Shown here: piece by piece, positions 7,524 to 16,040 of the stretch
Numbering within the stretch: the stretch's first letter is position 1
How the letters are laid out: every line of letters begins with the position of its first letter
Source: an uncultured Eubacteriales bacterium
GTDB lineage: Bacteria > Bacillota > Clostridia > Lachnospirales > Lachnospiraceae
Length of the DNA: 31,343 nt
Reading direction: 5' to 3'
NCBI GenBank assembly: GCA_900545175.1
Contig: UQYF01000035.1
Location: 1 to 31,343 of the forward strand
The notes under the pieces: model-generated
What the model was told of the DNA's origin: nothing
Database searches by the model: none
The model's input: the letters and a program-made list of their open reading frames with translations, nothing else
Position numbers and translations under genes: made by a program

Positions 7524-8855
7524 CATTCTGCCAATGATCATATAGTATGCGATGCACAGCGGAACAACTGCGGCAATCCATGCAACCGGACCTGCAAGAC
7601 ATACACCTACATATCCCATCTTCTCAGGCAGTGTAAATGATACAACGCATCTTGCGATAAGCTCGAACACTCCGGCCATAAGAGGCATTAAGCTTCTTCC
7701 GACTCCCTGCAGTACATTTCTGTATACAAATATCATGTATAAGAATGGGAAGAACACACAAATCGTATTGACATAAGTTACTGCTGAGGCAACAACCTCC
7801 GGCTGGTCTCCTGATATAAATAATCCTGATAACCATTCTCCACCGAAAAATAATGCAATAGCTGATATGACCGCAAGTGTCAGCGTCATAATCGTACAGC
7901 TTGTGACACCCTTCTTGATTCTGTCAAGTCGGCCTGCCCCAAGATTCTGACCTGCATAGTTAGCCATCGTCACACCTATTGAAGGTCCAATCTGAGTAAC
8001 AAGCTGCTCAACCTTACAGCCTGCTGTATATGCGGCAATCTTATCCGAACCGAATGTATTTAATGCACTCTGCAAAACTATCGTTCCAATAGCTGTTATC
8101 GAGAACTGGAATGCCATCGGAAGTCCTATTACAAGATGCCTTCCCATCATTGCAAAATCAAGTGCAAAATCTTCCTTTGACAAATAAAGTATACTATACT
8201 TCTTCAAAGCGTATATCACACACAGTATTCCTGCAACTCCCTGCGCAAGCACTGTGGCAAATGCTGCACCGAAAACGCCCCACTTAAATACTATTATGAA
8301 TAAGAGGTCAAGCCCGATATTCAAAAAAGATGCAAGAATAAGAAAATATAGCGGTGTCTTGCTGTCTCCAAGCGCTCTTATTATACACGAACACATGCTG
8401 TAGAGAATTGTAGCACATATTCCCCAGAAAATTGTCTTTATGTACACATCTGCCATATCTATTATGTTAGCCGGTGTTTTCATAAGAACAAGTATAGGTC
8501 TTGTAAAGATAACTGAAACTGCCGTCAACAGCACCGTGAAAAACAGGCAAAGCATTATAGCTTGACCCACACTTTTTTTGAGTCTCTTCTCATCCTTTGC
8601 GCCAAAAAACTGCGCAGGAAGCACTGCAAATCCTCCTGCTATTCCTGTCGAGAAGCCATTTACAAGAAAGTTAAGCGACCCGGTAGAACCAACTGCGGCG
8701 AGAGCCTCTGTTCCGAGGCTCTGTCCTACAATTATTGTATCAACCATGCTGTATAACTGCTGAAATACATTTCCAATAAGTACCGGTATCGCAAAAAACA
8801 AAATAATCTGAAACGGATTTCCAACCGTCATATCCTTTGATTGATTTTTTGCCAT
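7494..8855 (-). CDS. MATE family multidrug/cation antiporter (copy 1)
   Basis: A 453-residue membrane protein with about twelve hydrophobic helices. It is expected to expel organic cations or toxic metabolites in exchange for sodium or protons. The N-terminal helix region (IPVLIGNVFQQLYSMVDTII, then VGQSLGTEALAAVG) is diagnostic of bacterial MATE proteins of the NorM/DinF type. The start chosen is ATG at 8855 after GTGAGG; an upstream TTG at 8876 lacks a ribosome site. It lies 45 bp after argS with no terminator between, so it is probably co-transcribed. It is a clear paralog of the MATE gene at 10901-12235. Substrate unknown. Confidence 0.92.
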   Translation of the reverse strand: MAKNQSKDMTVGNPFQIILFFAIPVLIGNVFQQLYSMVDTIIVGQSLGTEALAAVGSTGSLNFLVNGFSTGIAGGFAVLPAQFFGAKDEKRLKKSVGQAIMLCLFFTVLLTAVSVIFTRPILVLMKTPANIIDMADVYIKTIFWGICATILYSMCSCIIRALGDSKTPLYFLILASFLNIGLDLLFIIVFKWGVFGAAFATVLAQGVAGILCVIYALKKYSILYLSKEDFALDFAMMGRHLVIGLPMAFQFSITAIGTIVLQSALNTFGSDKIAAYTAGCKVEQLVTQIGPSIGVTMANYAGQNLGAGRLDRIKKGVTSCTIMTLTLAVISAIALFFGGEWLSGLFISGDQPEVVASAVTYVNTICVFFPFLYMIFVYRNVLQGVGRSLMPLMAGVFELIARCVVSFTLPEKMGYVGVCLAGPVAWIAAVVPLCIAYYMIIGRMSKKSNITQA

Positions 8856-8900
8856 AAATTCCTCACTTCCAAACAATCTGTATAAGGTTAATCAGAACGA

Positions 8901-10685
8901 TTACATTCTGTCAGGAACCTTTATCGCAAGAAGGTCCGTACATGTCTCAAGTATTCCCTTAGTGAGCATTATAAGTGCTATATAGCTGTTGCGCTTCTTC
9001 TCATCTTCCTCTGAAAGAATCTTAGTGTCATGGTAGAAGCTGTTAAAGACATTCGCAACATCATATATGAACTTACATATCTTATGAGGTGCAAGCTCTG
9101 CATAAGCGCTCTCGATAACCTCTGAGAACTTTGTAAGAAGCAGACAAAGGTCTGTCTCGCTCTCTCCCTCCGGCGCCACGAAATCCTTCATTCTGTCTGC
9201 TACTGACTGCTTCTGCTCACCGTAAGTCTGCTCATACTTATTAAGAATAGACTTGATACGCACAATTGTATAGAGAACATAAGGACCTGTATCTCCCTCA
9301 AATGAAGTAAATCTGTCTATATCAAATATATAGTCCTTAGATGCCTGATTTGAAAGATCCCCATACTTGATTGCAGCAAGTCCAACCACCTTAGCTGTCT
9401 GCCTTGCCTCATCATCTGCGACATCACGGTTCTCCTTAATCTTGTTATATACAGCATCCTCAACATCCTTTATAAGATATTCAAGTCTTAACAAATCACC
9501 ATTTCTTGTCTTAAAAGGCTTTCCATCCTTGCCATTCATCGTACCAAAGCCTAAGAAATTCATCTGTGTATCCTGTGGCACAATGCCTGTCTTTTTGGCA
9601 GCTCTGAAAATCTGTGTAAAATGCATTTCCTGACGCTTGTCGGTTGTATATATATATTTGAATGGATGATATAATTTTTCTCTCTCAATCATTGTAGCAA
9701 GGTCTGTCGTTGCATAGAGTGCAGCACCATCCGACTTTCTTACTATGCATGGAGGAATTTCCTTCTTATCTGTCTCCTCTGCGACATCAATTACAAGCGC
9801 TCCCTGACTCTCGTATGCATATCCATTGTCTACAAAGCTCTTTAACATATCGTCAATATATGGCTTGGCATCCGACTCACCCTTCCATACATCAAAGCTT
9901 ACGTTGAGATTGTCATAGTTTCTCTTAAGGTCTGCTATAGAAATATTCATTATATGCTTCCAGATAGCAGTATATCCTCTGTGGCCTCTCTGAAGCATAA
10001 CTGTTGCCTGATGTGCTGCCTCGGCAAACTCGGCATTCTCCTTAGACTTCTTGCTTGCACATGGATATATATCTTCAAGCTCTGCAAGAGTAAATGGTGC
10101 CTCAGCCGGATACTCGCCTGTAAAGCTGTCATCAAAATAAGGAAGCTGCGGCTTTCTGTTCTTAAGCTCCATGATGATAAGACCCATCTGAAGTCCCCAG
10201 TCTCCAAGATGCACATCGCCTACAGTGTCATATCCGTTGTATGCGCATATTCTTTTAAGGCTCTCTCCTATGATTGCAGGACGCAGATGTCCTACATGTA
10301 AAGGCTTAGCTACATTAGCTCCGCCGTAGTCAAGCATGATTGTCTTATTCTTCTTAGTCTCATCGCAGCCAAACTTCTCACGGCTTCCCATCTGCCTTAT
10401 ATATTCTGCAATAAATTCACCTGAAAGATTCATGTTGATAAATCCAGGATTCACTGCCTCTATCTTAGAAAATGTGCTGCTGGATGCAAGCTTTTCTACA
10501 ATCTCGCACGCAATAACTGCAGGTGCCTTCTTGTACTCCTTAGCGGCAGCCATGCAGCCGTTACACTGATACTGACATAAATCAGGTCTGTTAGATACAA
10601 CAACCTTTGCATATTTTTCATCATAGCCGCAAGCTGAAAATGCAGCTTTAAGCTCATCATTTAAAAGCTCTATTATCTTTTTCAT
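8901..10685 (-). CDS. argS: Arginyl-tRNA synthetase
   Basis: A 594-residue class I aminoacyl-tRNA synthetase that charges tRNA-Arg with arginine. The class I HIGH signature is HVGHLRPAIIGESLKR near residue 131, inside ANVAKPLHVGHLR. The KMSK-equivalent region reads KPFKTRNGDLLRL, the relaxed form common in ArgS. The N-terminal Arg-S additional domain (about 1-90) and the C-terminal DALR anticodon-binding domain (about 470-594, beginning near GPYVLYTIVRIKSIL) are both present, so length and architecture are normal. It starts with ATG at 10685 after AAAGGA, about 40 bases below a strong promoter. Essential housekeeping gene; the MATE gene follows in the same direction. Confidence 0.96.
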   Translation of the reverse strand: MKKIIELLNDELKAAFSACGYDEKYAKVVVSNRPDLCQYQCNGCMAAAKEYKKAPAVIACEIVEKLASSSTFSKIEAVNPGFINMNLSGEFIAEYIRQMGSREKFGCDETKKNKTIMLDYGGANVAKPLHVGHLRPAIIGESLKRICAYNGYDTVGDVHLGDWGLQMGLIIMELKNRKPQLPYFDDSFTGEYPAEAPFTLAELEDIYPCASKKSKENAEFAEAAHQATVMLQRGHRGYTAIWKHIMNISIADLKRNYDNLNVSFDVWKGESDAKPYIDDMLKSFVDNGYAYESQGALVIDVAEETDKKEIPPCIVRKSDGAALYATTDLATMIEREKLYHPFKYIYTTDKRQEMHFTQIFRAAKKTGIVPQDTQMNFLGFGTMNGKDGKPFKTRNGDLLRLEYLIKDVEDAVYNKIKENRDVADDEARQTAKVVGLAAIKYGDLSNQASKDYIFDIDRFTSFEGDTGPYVLYTIVRIKSILNKYEQTYGEQKQSVADRMKDFVAPEGESETDLCLLLTKFSEVIESAYAELAPHKICKFIYDVANVFNSFYHDTKILSEEDEKKRNSYIALIMLTKGILETCTDLLAIKVPDRM

Positions 10686-10731
10686 GGTATTCCTTTCTCT
10701 TATAATGCGTGTTTATGGTCAATTATTCATA

Positions 10732-10760
10732 ATTTTAATACGAAATAAAATATATGTCAA
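10732..10760 (-). promoter_or_regulatory. Promoter of argS
   Basis: On the - strand, TTGACA (10760-10755) and TAAAAT (10737-10732) are separated by exactly 17 bases, giving a leader of about 40 nt. The rest of the 215-bp gap up to the MATE gene at 10901 is AT-rich and shows nothing else I can support. Confidence 0.7.
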
Positions 10761-10900
10761 TTAAATTTGAACCACCTATGAGCCATTTTATGAGCTATCT
10801 TTGATAATGTCCTAATATGCCACAAGGAAATACGTTCCAATATAGTATTAAGCCATCATATTTATCATTATTTCCTGCACTCATTATTAATAAGCCAAAA

Positions 10901-12235
10901 TTATGCCAGTTTTTTATTCTTCCATTTTCCCGAATAATATCTTATAACAGGTATTATACAGCCGCAGCTCCATGACAGCGGTGTTGCAATCCATATTCCG
11001 GTGACGCCGAGTATACCTGACAAAAGATATGCGAACACGATTCTCCCGGACAGCTCGGTGAGTCCTGCTACCATACAGGTGTTGACATCTCCGGCACCTC
11101 TTATCACATTCTGATAGCTCTGCATAATTCCGGCTATCACATAAGCCACGCCGATGATTGTCAGATATGTACAGCCAATCTCGATAGCCTTGCCCGACTC
11201 ATTTGCATCGAGGAATAGCTTCATAAGCTGTACCCTGAATATGAGAACCATAGCTGCTATAAAAGCACTTGCCGCAACCATGACCGCGAGCGTCTTATAC
11301 AGTGCCTCCTTAATTCTGTCGTACCTGTTCTGTCCTATATTCTGCCCTGTAAATACCGAAAGCGCATTTCCGATGGACACTATGACCTGAATTGCTACAC
11401 TGTCCACACGGTTAGCTGCGACATAAGCCGCCATGACAGACGAGCCGAAGGAGTTGATAAGCCTCTGCACACTCATTCCGCCGAGCGATATCATGCACGA
11501 CTGGAATGCCGCAGGAAATCCCGTCCTGACTATGAGCTTAACGTACTCCTTCTCAGGCTTTCTTTTCATATGCACAAGACCGATTTCAGCCCTTACTTTA
11601 ATTATTTTTGCAAAACAAATTGCCGCCGATACGCACTGTGCAACAATCGTTGCGTATGCCGCACCCGCCACACCAAGATTGCATTTCACAATGAAAAATA
11701 TATCAAGTGCTATATTTACAAATGACGATGCTATCACTGCTTTAAGCGGTGTCTTAGAATCGCCCACACTGTTAAGTATTGCTCCGCAGCCATTATATAT
11801 GACACTGCCAAAAACAAAAGTATAGATAATATGAAGATACTCGACTGAGTACCCTATTACATTGTCCGGCACATTTAAAAGCCGAAGGAAAAATTCAGAG
11901 AAAAACATTCCTATCACTGCCACAACGCAGGTCAGTGCGCCCGCAACCCATATAAGCGCCGTCACAACCCTCGACAATCTCTCCTTGTTGCCGCTGCCAA
12001 AGCACTGAGCTATGACAAGCCCGGCTCCGTTGCACATTCCGCTGACAAGTGCGAGCAGAAAATAGGTCAGCGTTCCCGTGCTTCCGACTCCGGCGAGCGC
12101 ATTTTCTCCGAGATAACGTCCTACAATCATCGTGTCAGCAACATTGTATACCTGCTGAAATATATTTCCGATAAGCATCGGTATCGCAAAACCTATTATA
12201 AGCTTAAGCGGCTTTCCCTGTGTCATATCCTTCAT
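10901..12235 (-). CDS. MATE family multidrug/cation antiporter (copy 2)
   Basis: A 444-residue, twelve-helix antiporter of the MATE family, probably exporting organic cations or toxic metabolites. The diagnostic N-terminal region reads IPMLIGNIFQQVYNVADTMI, then VGRYLGENALAGVG, closely parallel to the copy at 7494-8855. The start chosen is ATG at 12235, eight bases after GCGAGG. The frame is open to 12289, but no ribosome site supports the longer form. The gene diverges from an AraC-type regulator across about 230 AT-rich bases, an arrangement that often means the regulator controls the transporter; this is inference only. It ends 215 bp before argS. Confidence 0.92.
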   Translation of the reverse strand: MKDMTQGKPLKLIIGFAIPMLIGNIFQQVYNVADTMIVGRYLGENALAGVGSTGTLTYFLLALVSGMCNGAGLVIAQCFGSGNKERLSRVVTALIWVAGALTCVVAVIGMFFSEFFLRLLNVPDNVIGYSVEYLHIIYTFVFGSVIYNGCGAILNSVGDSKTPLKAVIASSFVNIALDIFFIVKCNLGVAGAAYATIVAQCVSAAICFAKIIKVRAEIGLVHMKRKPEKEYVKLIVRTGFPAAFQSCMISLGGMSVQRLINSFGSSVMAAYVAANRVDSVAIQVIVSIGNALSVFTGQNIGQNRYDRIKEALYKTLAVMVAASAFIAAMVLIFRVQLMKLFLDANESGKAIEIGCTYLTIIGVAYVIAGIMQSYQNVIRGAGDVNTCMVAGLTELSGRIVFAYLLSGILGVTGIWIATPLSWSCGCIIPVIRYYSGKWKNKKLA

Positions 12236-12463
12236 GTCATATTCCTCGCTCTCTGATGTATTTATCTTCAGACCTCGATTATAATACATCCGGCTGCATC
12301 AAAATAAAATATATAATAATGACTTATTTTTGTACTTGAGCGACTTTTTATTGCATTTAAATCTATGATATTGTACTATTATATTGTAATTTAACGCTTT
12401 TATCTAAATAAGCTTTTATATGATGCCGTACATACGCACTATTACACTTTGAGGAAATCATAT

Positions 12464-13390
12464 ATGAATAACAATATCTTTTATAAAATCACAGCCTGTT
12501 CACTTCCACAGATATCCCTCTGTGATACTGCCAATATAAAGCCTCCGTACATTCATTTTAAGAGGCAGGCACAGGAATATATTTTCTACTACATTCATTC
12601 GGGAGAACTGCACATTCGCGAGGACAAGCGTGAGTATCTTCTGACCGAGGGGGACTACATTCTGCTTGACCCTGAATTTGAGCATGAGGGACTCAGCGCG
12701 ACCAGATGCAGCTTTACATATATTCATTTTACACTTGACGGAGTTGATATGCTTCCGGACCGGAATATCAAAAGCGCCCTGACTGCCAATATGGCAAATA
12801 CCTCAAAAAACCATGACAGCCAAAACAGCCCTGAAAAAAATAATAACAATATGACTCCATTTATGCTCCCGCTTTTCCCGAAAACCGGGCATATTGATGT
12901 CAACATACTTGCCGCCGAATTTAACCTCACGCTGTCAAAGCTACTTGAATGTATTCACGACATGACGTTAAATTCATACCTTATGAGCAGCCTGCTGTGT
13001 GAGCTTATCGGCATGCTCGCACAGAACTACAGACGCAGTCTCGCCCACTCCATCGCCGCCGGCTCCCGTGCGGGCGGATATGTCATAACCCTCCGTCACT
13101 ATCTCTCTGCTAACTATAACGAAGACATCGACAGTGCAAAGATTGAGGAGATGTTCCACTGTAATTTTGACTACCTCAACCGCATATTTAAAAAGGAAAC
13201 GGGCGACACCATCTTCTCGACCCTCAGCCACATGCGCATCCGCAACGCAAAAAAATACCTCGCCACAGGTCTGTATACCTGCAACGAGGTTGCCACGAAG
13301 TGCGGCTTTCACGATGCCTACTATTTTTCAAAGGTATTTAAAAAGCTGGCAGGATGCACTCCGACGGAATATAGGAAAAATATGAATTAA
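12464..13390 (+). CDS. AraC family transcriptional regulator
   Basis: A 308-residue regulator with an N-terminal cupin-like ligand domain (about residues 1-120; IHSGELHIREDKREYLLTEG fits the barrel strands). A hydrophilic linker rich in Asn, Ser and Lys (about 105-130) follows. The C-terminus has a double helix-turn-helix of the AraC type (about 205-308): DSAKIEEMFHCNFDYLNRIF forms the first HTH, and CNEVATKCGFHDAYYFSKVF with the closing GCTPTEYRK forms the second. The start is ATG at 12464 after GAGGAAA; an in-frame TTG at 12449 overlaps that ribosome site. A possible weak promoter (TTGCAT at 12351, TACTAT at 12374) lies upstream. It is divergent from the MATE gene, a plausible target. The inducer is unknown. 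Confidence 0.92.
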   Translation: MNNNIFYKITACSLPQISLCDTANIKPPYIHFKRQAQEYIFYYIHSGELHIREDKREYLLTEGDYILLDPEFEHEGLSATRCSFTYIHFTLDGVDMLPDRNIKSALTANMANTSKNHDSQNSPEKNNNNMTPFMLPLFPKTGHIDVNILAAEFNLTLSKLLECIHDMTLNSYLMSSLLCELIGMLAQNYRRSLAHSIAAGSRAGGYVITLRHYLSANYNEDIDSAKIEEMFHCNFDYLNRIFKKETGDTIFSTLSHMRIRNAKKYLATGLYTCNEVATKCGFHDAYYFSKVFKKLAGCTPTEYRKNMN

Positions 13391-13427
13391 ACAAGTGAAA
13401 TCAGATTTTCTCTCAAACACACAGCTC

Positions 13428-14162
13428 CTACACCTCAACCACAAGAATCCCTTCCTGTCCTGATGGAATCTCAGCTTCAATCCTTCCGCCGGCAAACAAT
13501 GCCGCTCCGCCCCTTGCAATGTCATCCGCTTCCCTGTCCTTACATAGCGAATTTACATATAACACCTTGCTTTTGATTCTGCCGGCCTGTGCGGCATACT
13601 CAAGCTTTTCGGAGATATTCCACTCATGTTCATTGAAATCGGTATATACAGGCCAGAAAACAATGTCCGGGTGAATCTTGTTTATCCTGTCTATATTGGT
13701 ATCGAACCATAAATCCCCGCACAGACCGACAACAACCTTCCTGTCAAGAAATAAGAACGAATGAAATTCTTCTCCCTCACGGTAATGCTCATCCGCAAAG
13801 CTCTCCTTCCAGCCCGGAGATACTCTTCTGTATAAATCAATCACTTTACCAGTCTGGTCTACCGTGAGCTGTGAGCTGTAAAAGCAATCGCCCTCTTTCT
13901 CTATAAAGCCGAAGGAAACAGCAAGCTTATATTCCTCTGCGGCGGAGCATATTTCGGTTATTATCGAATCGTTCCGGCTGACTGCAATCTTTTCATCATG
14001 CTCCACATTAAAATCCGCACAGTAAAAACCCTGCAGAAAAGCCTCTCCAAATATAACTATGTCCGCTGTATTTGAGTACTTTTTCATTGTATCAATTATA
14101 ACTCTCTTATTATGCTGTAAGTCCCCATCGATAAAACCCATTGCCGCCAATGCACATTTCAT
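13428..14162 (-). CDS. Carbon-nitrogen hydrolase (nitrilase superfamily)
   Basis: A 244-residue cytoplasmic hydrolase expected to cleave a C-N bond in a small amide, carbamoyl compound or nitrile. Two catalytic residues are clear: Glu40 in IFGEAFLQGF and Cys148 in VVGLCGDLWF. The usual catalytic Lys motif (YRK) reads YRRVSPGWKE, so the Lys may be Lys119 or be replaced by Arg; the substrate may therefore differ from better-known members. The start chosen is ATG at 14162 after CAGGTG; a GTG at 14171 overlaps that site. It is the last gene of the - strand run that begins at the promoter at 16002-16030. Specific function unknown. Confidence 0.85.
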   Translation of the reverse strand: MKCALAAMGFIDGDLQHNKRVIIDTMKKYSNTADIVIFGEAFLQGFYCADFNVEHDEKIAVSRNDSIITEICSAAEEYKLAVSFGFIEKEGDCFYSSQLTVDQTGKVIDLYRRVSPGWKESFADEHYREGEEFHSFLFLDRKVVVGLCGDLWFDTNIDRINKIHPDIVFWPVYTDFNEHEWNISEKLEYAAQAGRIKSKVLYVNSLCKDREADDIARGGAALFAGGRIEAEIPSGQEGILVVEV

Positions 14163-14167
14163 ACTTG

Positions 14168-14224
14168 TCACCTGCCCTGATTATAATAATCTGCCCTTCC
14201 AAGCCCTACGGTTACACAATCTTG
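14168..14224 (-). pseudogene. Remnant C-terminal tail of a paralog of the upstream hypothetical gene
   Basis: Read on the - strand this short stretch gives DCVTVGLGRADYYNQGR and a stop. That closely matches the last residues (ANHWATVGLGRVGYYK) of the intact gene at 14243-14752. An in-frame stop comes two codons before the matching part, so only the tail of a second copy survives. It most likely records a tandem duplication followed by deletion. Confidence 0.6.
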
Positions 14225-14242
14225 TTATTGATTTAATGCACC

Positions 14243-14752
14243 TTATTTATAATAACCTACTCTTCCCAGTCCTACAGTTGCCCAATGATTTGCGTTTTTC
14301 AATTCTTCATCCACATAATTCTGGTCGAACACTCCATCTGCCTTCATGTCCTCTATATCCTGCTGTACACTTTCCGGAGTTGATTTTCTGGTCACCCCGA
14401 CACTAATTATGTCAAAACAATATGCAAAACCTTCCTCGTTGTCGATAACCTCACCACCATTATTAGACTTCAAAAGTTCAAGCAACTCCTCTGCGTTGCT
14501 TTCAAAGGCGGATACTCCATATATGTAAGGCTGCATTGTCCCTTCCGGTCCTCCGCTGAATTCCATAAATTCAACCGTATCCTTCCCATCGTAATCGACG
14601 GCAAGCTCACAGTCGAAATATAGCTGTCTGTTCCCATTTTCACATTCAGCTTTGCCAAGTATCGAAGCCACTTCCGCTCTGCTCATGCCCAAATTAACTT
14701 TTTTATTATCAATAGATATTCCTTCAAGTGGATTTATTGTCACATTCATCAT
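14243..14752 (-). CDS. Hypothetical protein, possibly an immunity-type protein; start supplied by a repeat
   Basis: A 169-residue soluble protein with no enzyme motif I can name. It begins MMNVTINPLEGISIDNKKVN and ends NHWATVGLGRVGYYK. I recall similar small proteins in clostridial genomes, often near toxin-immunity or accessory clusters, but I assign no function. The start is uncertain because the 83-bp repeat at 14749-14831 lies exactly at the 5' end. ATG at 14752 has an AGGGG site seven bases upstream, both inside the repeat. TTG at 14827 uses the AGGGAGA site beyond the repeat and would add 25 repeat-encoded residues (KVKLSNNLLVAVLQAMLAVC onward). It lies between a GNAT gene and the nitrilase-fold gene, in the same direction. 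A truncated paralog tail follows it. Confidence 0.65.
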   Translation of the reverse strand: MMNVTINPLEGISIDNKKVNLGMSRAEVASILGKAECENGNRQLYFDCELAVDYDGKDTVEFMEFSGGPEGTMQPYIYGVSAFESNAEELLELLKSNNGGEVIDNEEGFAYCFDIISVGVTRKSTPESVQQDIEDMKADGVFDQNYVDEELKNANHWATVGLGRVGYYK

Positions 14753-14831
14753 ATTTATACCCCTGCATACTGCAAGCATAGCTTGCAGTACTGCCACCAA
14801 TAAGTTGTTTGAAAGTTTCACTTTCAAACTT
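14749..14831. repeat. 83-bp coding palindromic repeat, copy 1
   Basis: This is identical over 83 bp to 30173-30255. It holds two perfect hairpins: TACTGCAAGC pairing with GCTTGCAGTA across 3 nt, and GTTTGAAAG pairing with CTTTCAAAC across 5 nt. On the - strand it ends in AGGGGTATAAATATG, a ribosome site plus start codon. Here it is inserted between a GNAT stop codon with its following ribosome site and the body of the hypothetical gene. Confidence 0.9.
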
Positions 14832-14839
14832 ATATCTCC

Positions 14840-15370
14840 CTATATCATTCTTCCCATCTCAATTCTCATATTGTGCTCTTTGGGTCCATTATTTGAGTAC
14901 GCATACCTGTCAAAACCGATTATTTCAAAACCATTTTTCATATAAAATGATATAGCTTTTGAGTTATAGCTCTGAGTCTCTAACACAATCATTCGCGCCC
15001 CGCTTGCTATGGCTTCCGTGAAAATACGCTCAATCAATGCCTGCCCTATTCCACAATTGCGTCTATCCATGTTGAAAACACAAATATTGCTGATTCTAAA
15101 GCGGTTATTCCATTTTTCCAAAAAGCCCTCCACGAACCCAACAAGCTCACCGTCCATATATGCCCCGTACGCAACAGGGTTTTCAAGCCAGTCCGAAAGA
15201 ATTTCATCCGTGATTGACATTCTCAACTCCTCATCACTATCTACCCACTCAACTGCAAATCCTCCGCTCACCGGCTCTATTGAAAGGAATTTATCTGAAT
15301 GGATTTGGGCACTATACGATTGCCCTTTCATGGTATTATAGTCAAGTTCTCTTATCTCCGGCTTCTGCAT
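14840..15370 (-). CDS. GNAT family N-acetyltransferase
   Basis: A 176-residue acetyltransferase of the Gcn5-related fold that would transfer acetyl from acetyl-CoA to an amine. The acetyl-CoA loop is represented by RRNCGIGQALIERIF (Q/RxxGxG/A type), followed by the C-terminal NSKAISFYMKNGFEIIGFD motif typical of the family. The N-terminal 60 residues are less typical and may shape the acceptor site. The start chosen is ATG at 15370 after CGGGG; an ATG at 15376 is an alternative. It follows the other GNAT gene by 25 bp in the same operon. The acceptor is unknown; antibiotic or metabolite modification is possible but unproved. Confidence 0.88.
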   Translation of the reverse strand: MQKPEIRELDYNTMKGQSYSAQIHSDKFLSIEPVSGGFAVEWVDSDEELRMSITDEILSDWLENPVAYGAYMDGELVGFVEGFLEKWNNRFRISNICVFNMDRRNCGIGQALIERIFTEAIASGARMIVLETQSYNSKAISFYMKNGFEIIGFDRYAYSNNGPKEHNMRIEMGRMI

Positions 15371-15395
15371 ATACATACCCCGCAAATTTATTTTT

Positions 15396-15944
15396 CTAAA
15401 GTTTTTTCATCATCCAATATGCGTCACGATATGTGCCATCCGGATATTTCATATTATCCGGAAAAGTGCCGTATTTTTGAAAACCAAGCTTTTCATATAG
15501 CGAAATTGCGCTCTCGTTTCCGGCTATCACTTCCAGTTCGGCCTGCTCGTATCCAAGCTTGGCTGCAATGTCTAATACTGTTTCCAACATAGCCTTTCCA
15601 ATCCCGCAGCCACAATACTCCTTATATAGGGCAACCGCCAGTTCGCAACGATGTTTATATCTTTTATATGCTGCCACACTCATAAGTGAGCAATTTCCGA
15701 CATGTTTTCCATCGACAAATGCTAAAAGCATTAGTTCACGTTCAGAATCAAGCTTAGCCCGAATAAAGGCTTCCTCTTTTTCCAATGTTATTGTAATCTC
15801 ATCAGGTTCTCTTATTAAATACGGGGTTTCTCCACTCGTAGCTTTAAGATACTTTATTAATTCTGCCGAATCTTCCGGCATTGCCGCCCTTAATAATACC
15901 GTTCTTCCTAGTTTATCCTTTATGGTTATCGGTTCTATTGTCAT
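15396..15944 (-). CDS. GNAT family N-acetyltransferase
   Basis: A 182-residue acetyltransferase of the RimI/RimL-like GNAT type. The acetyl-CoA binding motif is YCGCGIGKAMLETVLDIA, and the closing motif is NESAISLYEKLGFQKYGTFP. It ends with DGTYRDAYWMMKKL, common in the branch often annotated as amine or phosphinothricin-like acetyltransferases. It starts with ATG at 15944 after GGGGG. It is the first gene below a strong promoter and probably heads the unit GNAT-GNAT-hypothetical-hydrolase. Only weakly similar to the next GNAT, so not a recent duplicate. Substrate unknown. Confidence 0.9.
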   Translation of the reverse strand: MTIEPITIKDKLGRTVLLRAAMPEDSAELIKYLKATSGETPYLIREPDEITITLEKEEAFIRAKLDSERELMLLAFVDGKHVGNCSLMSVAAYKRYKHRCELAVALYKEYCGCGIGKAMLETVLDIAAKLGYEQAELEVIAGNESAISLYEKLGFQKYGTFPDNMKYPDGTYRDAYWMMKKL

Positions 15945-16001
15945 TGTCTTTTCCCCCTACAAATCCGATTTACCGCCAAAAACACCTCTGCCACATTCAA
16001 C

Positions 16002-16030
16002 ATTATATCGCGAAATGCTGCCTTTCTCAA
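16002..16030 (-). promoter_or_regulatory. Promoter of the GNAT-hydrolase transcription unit
   Basis: On the - strand TTGAGA (16030-16025) and TATAAT (16007-16002) are separated by 17 bases. It lies between the GyrI-like gene and the first GNAT, so the four genes down to 13428 form their own unit. Confidence 0.75.
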
Positions 16031-16040
16031 TTATGAATTT

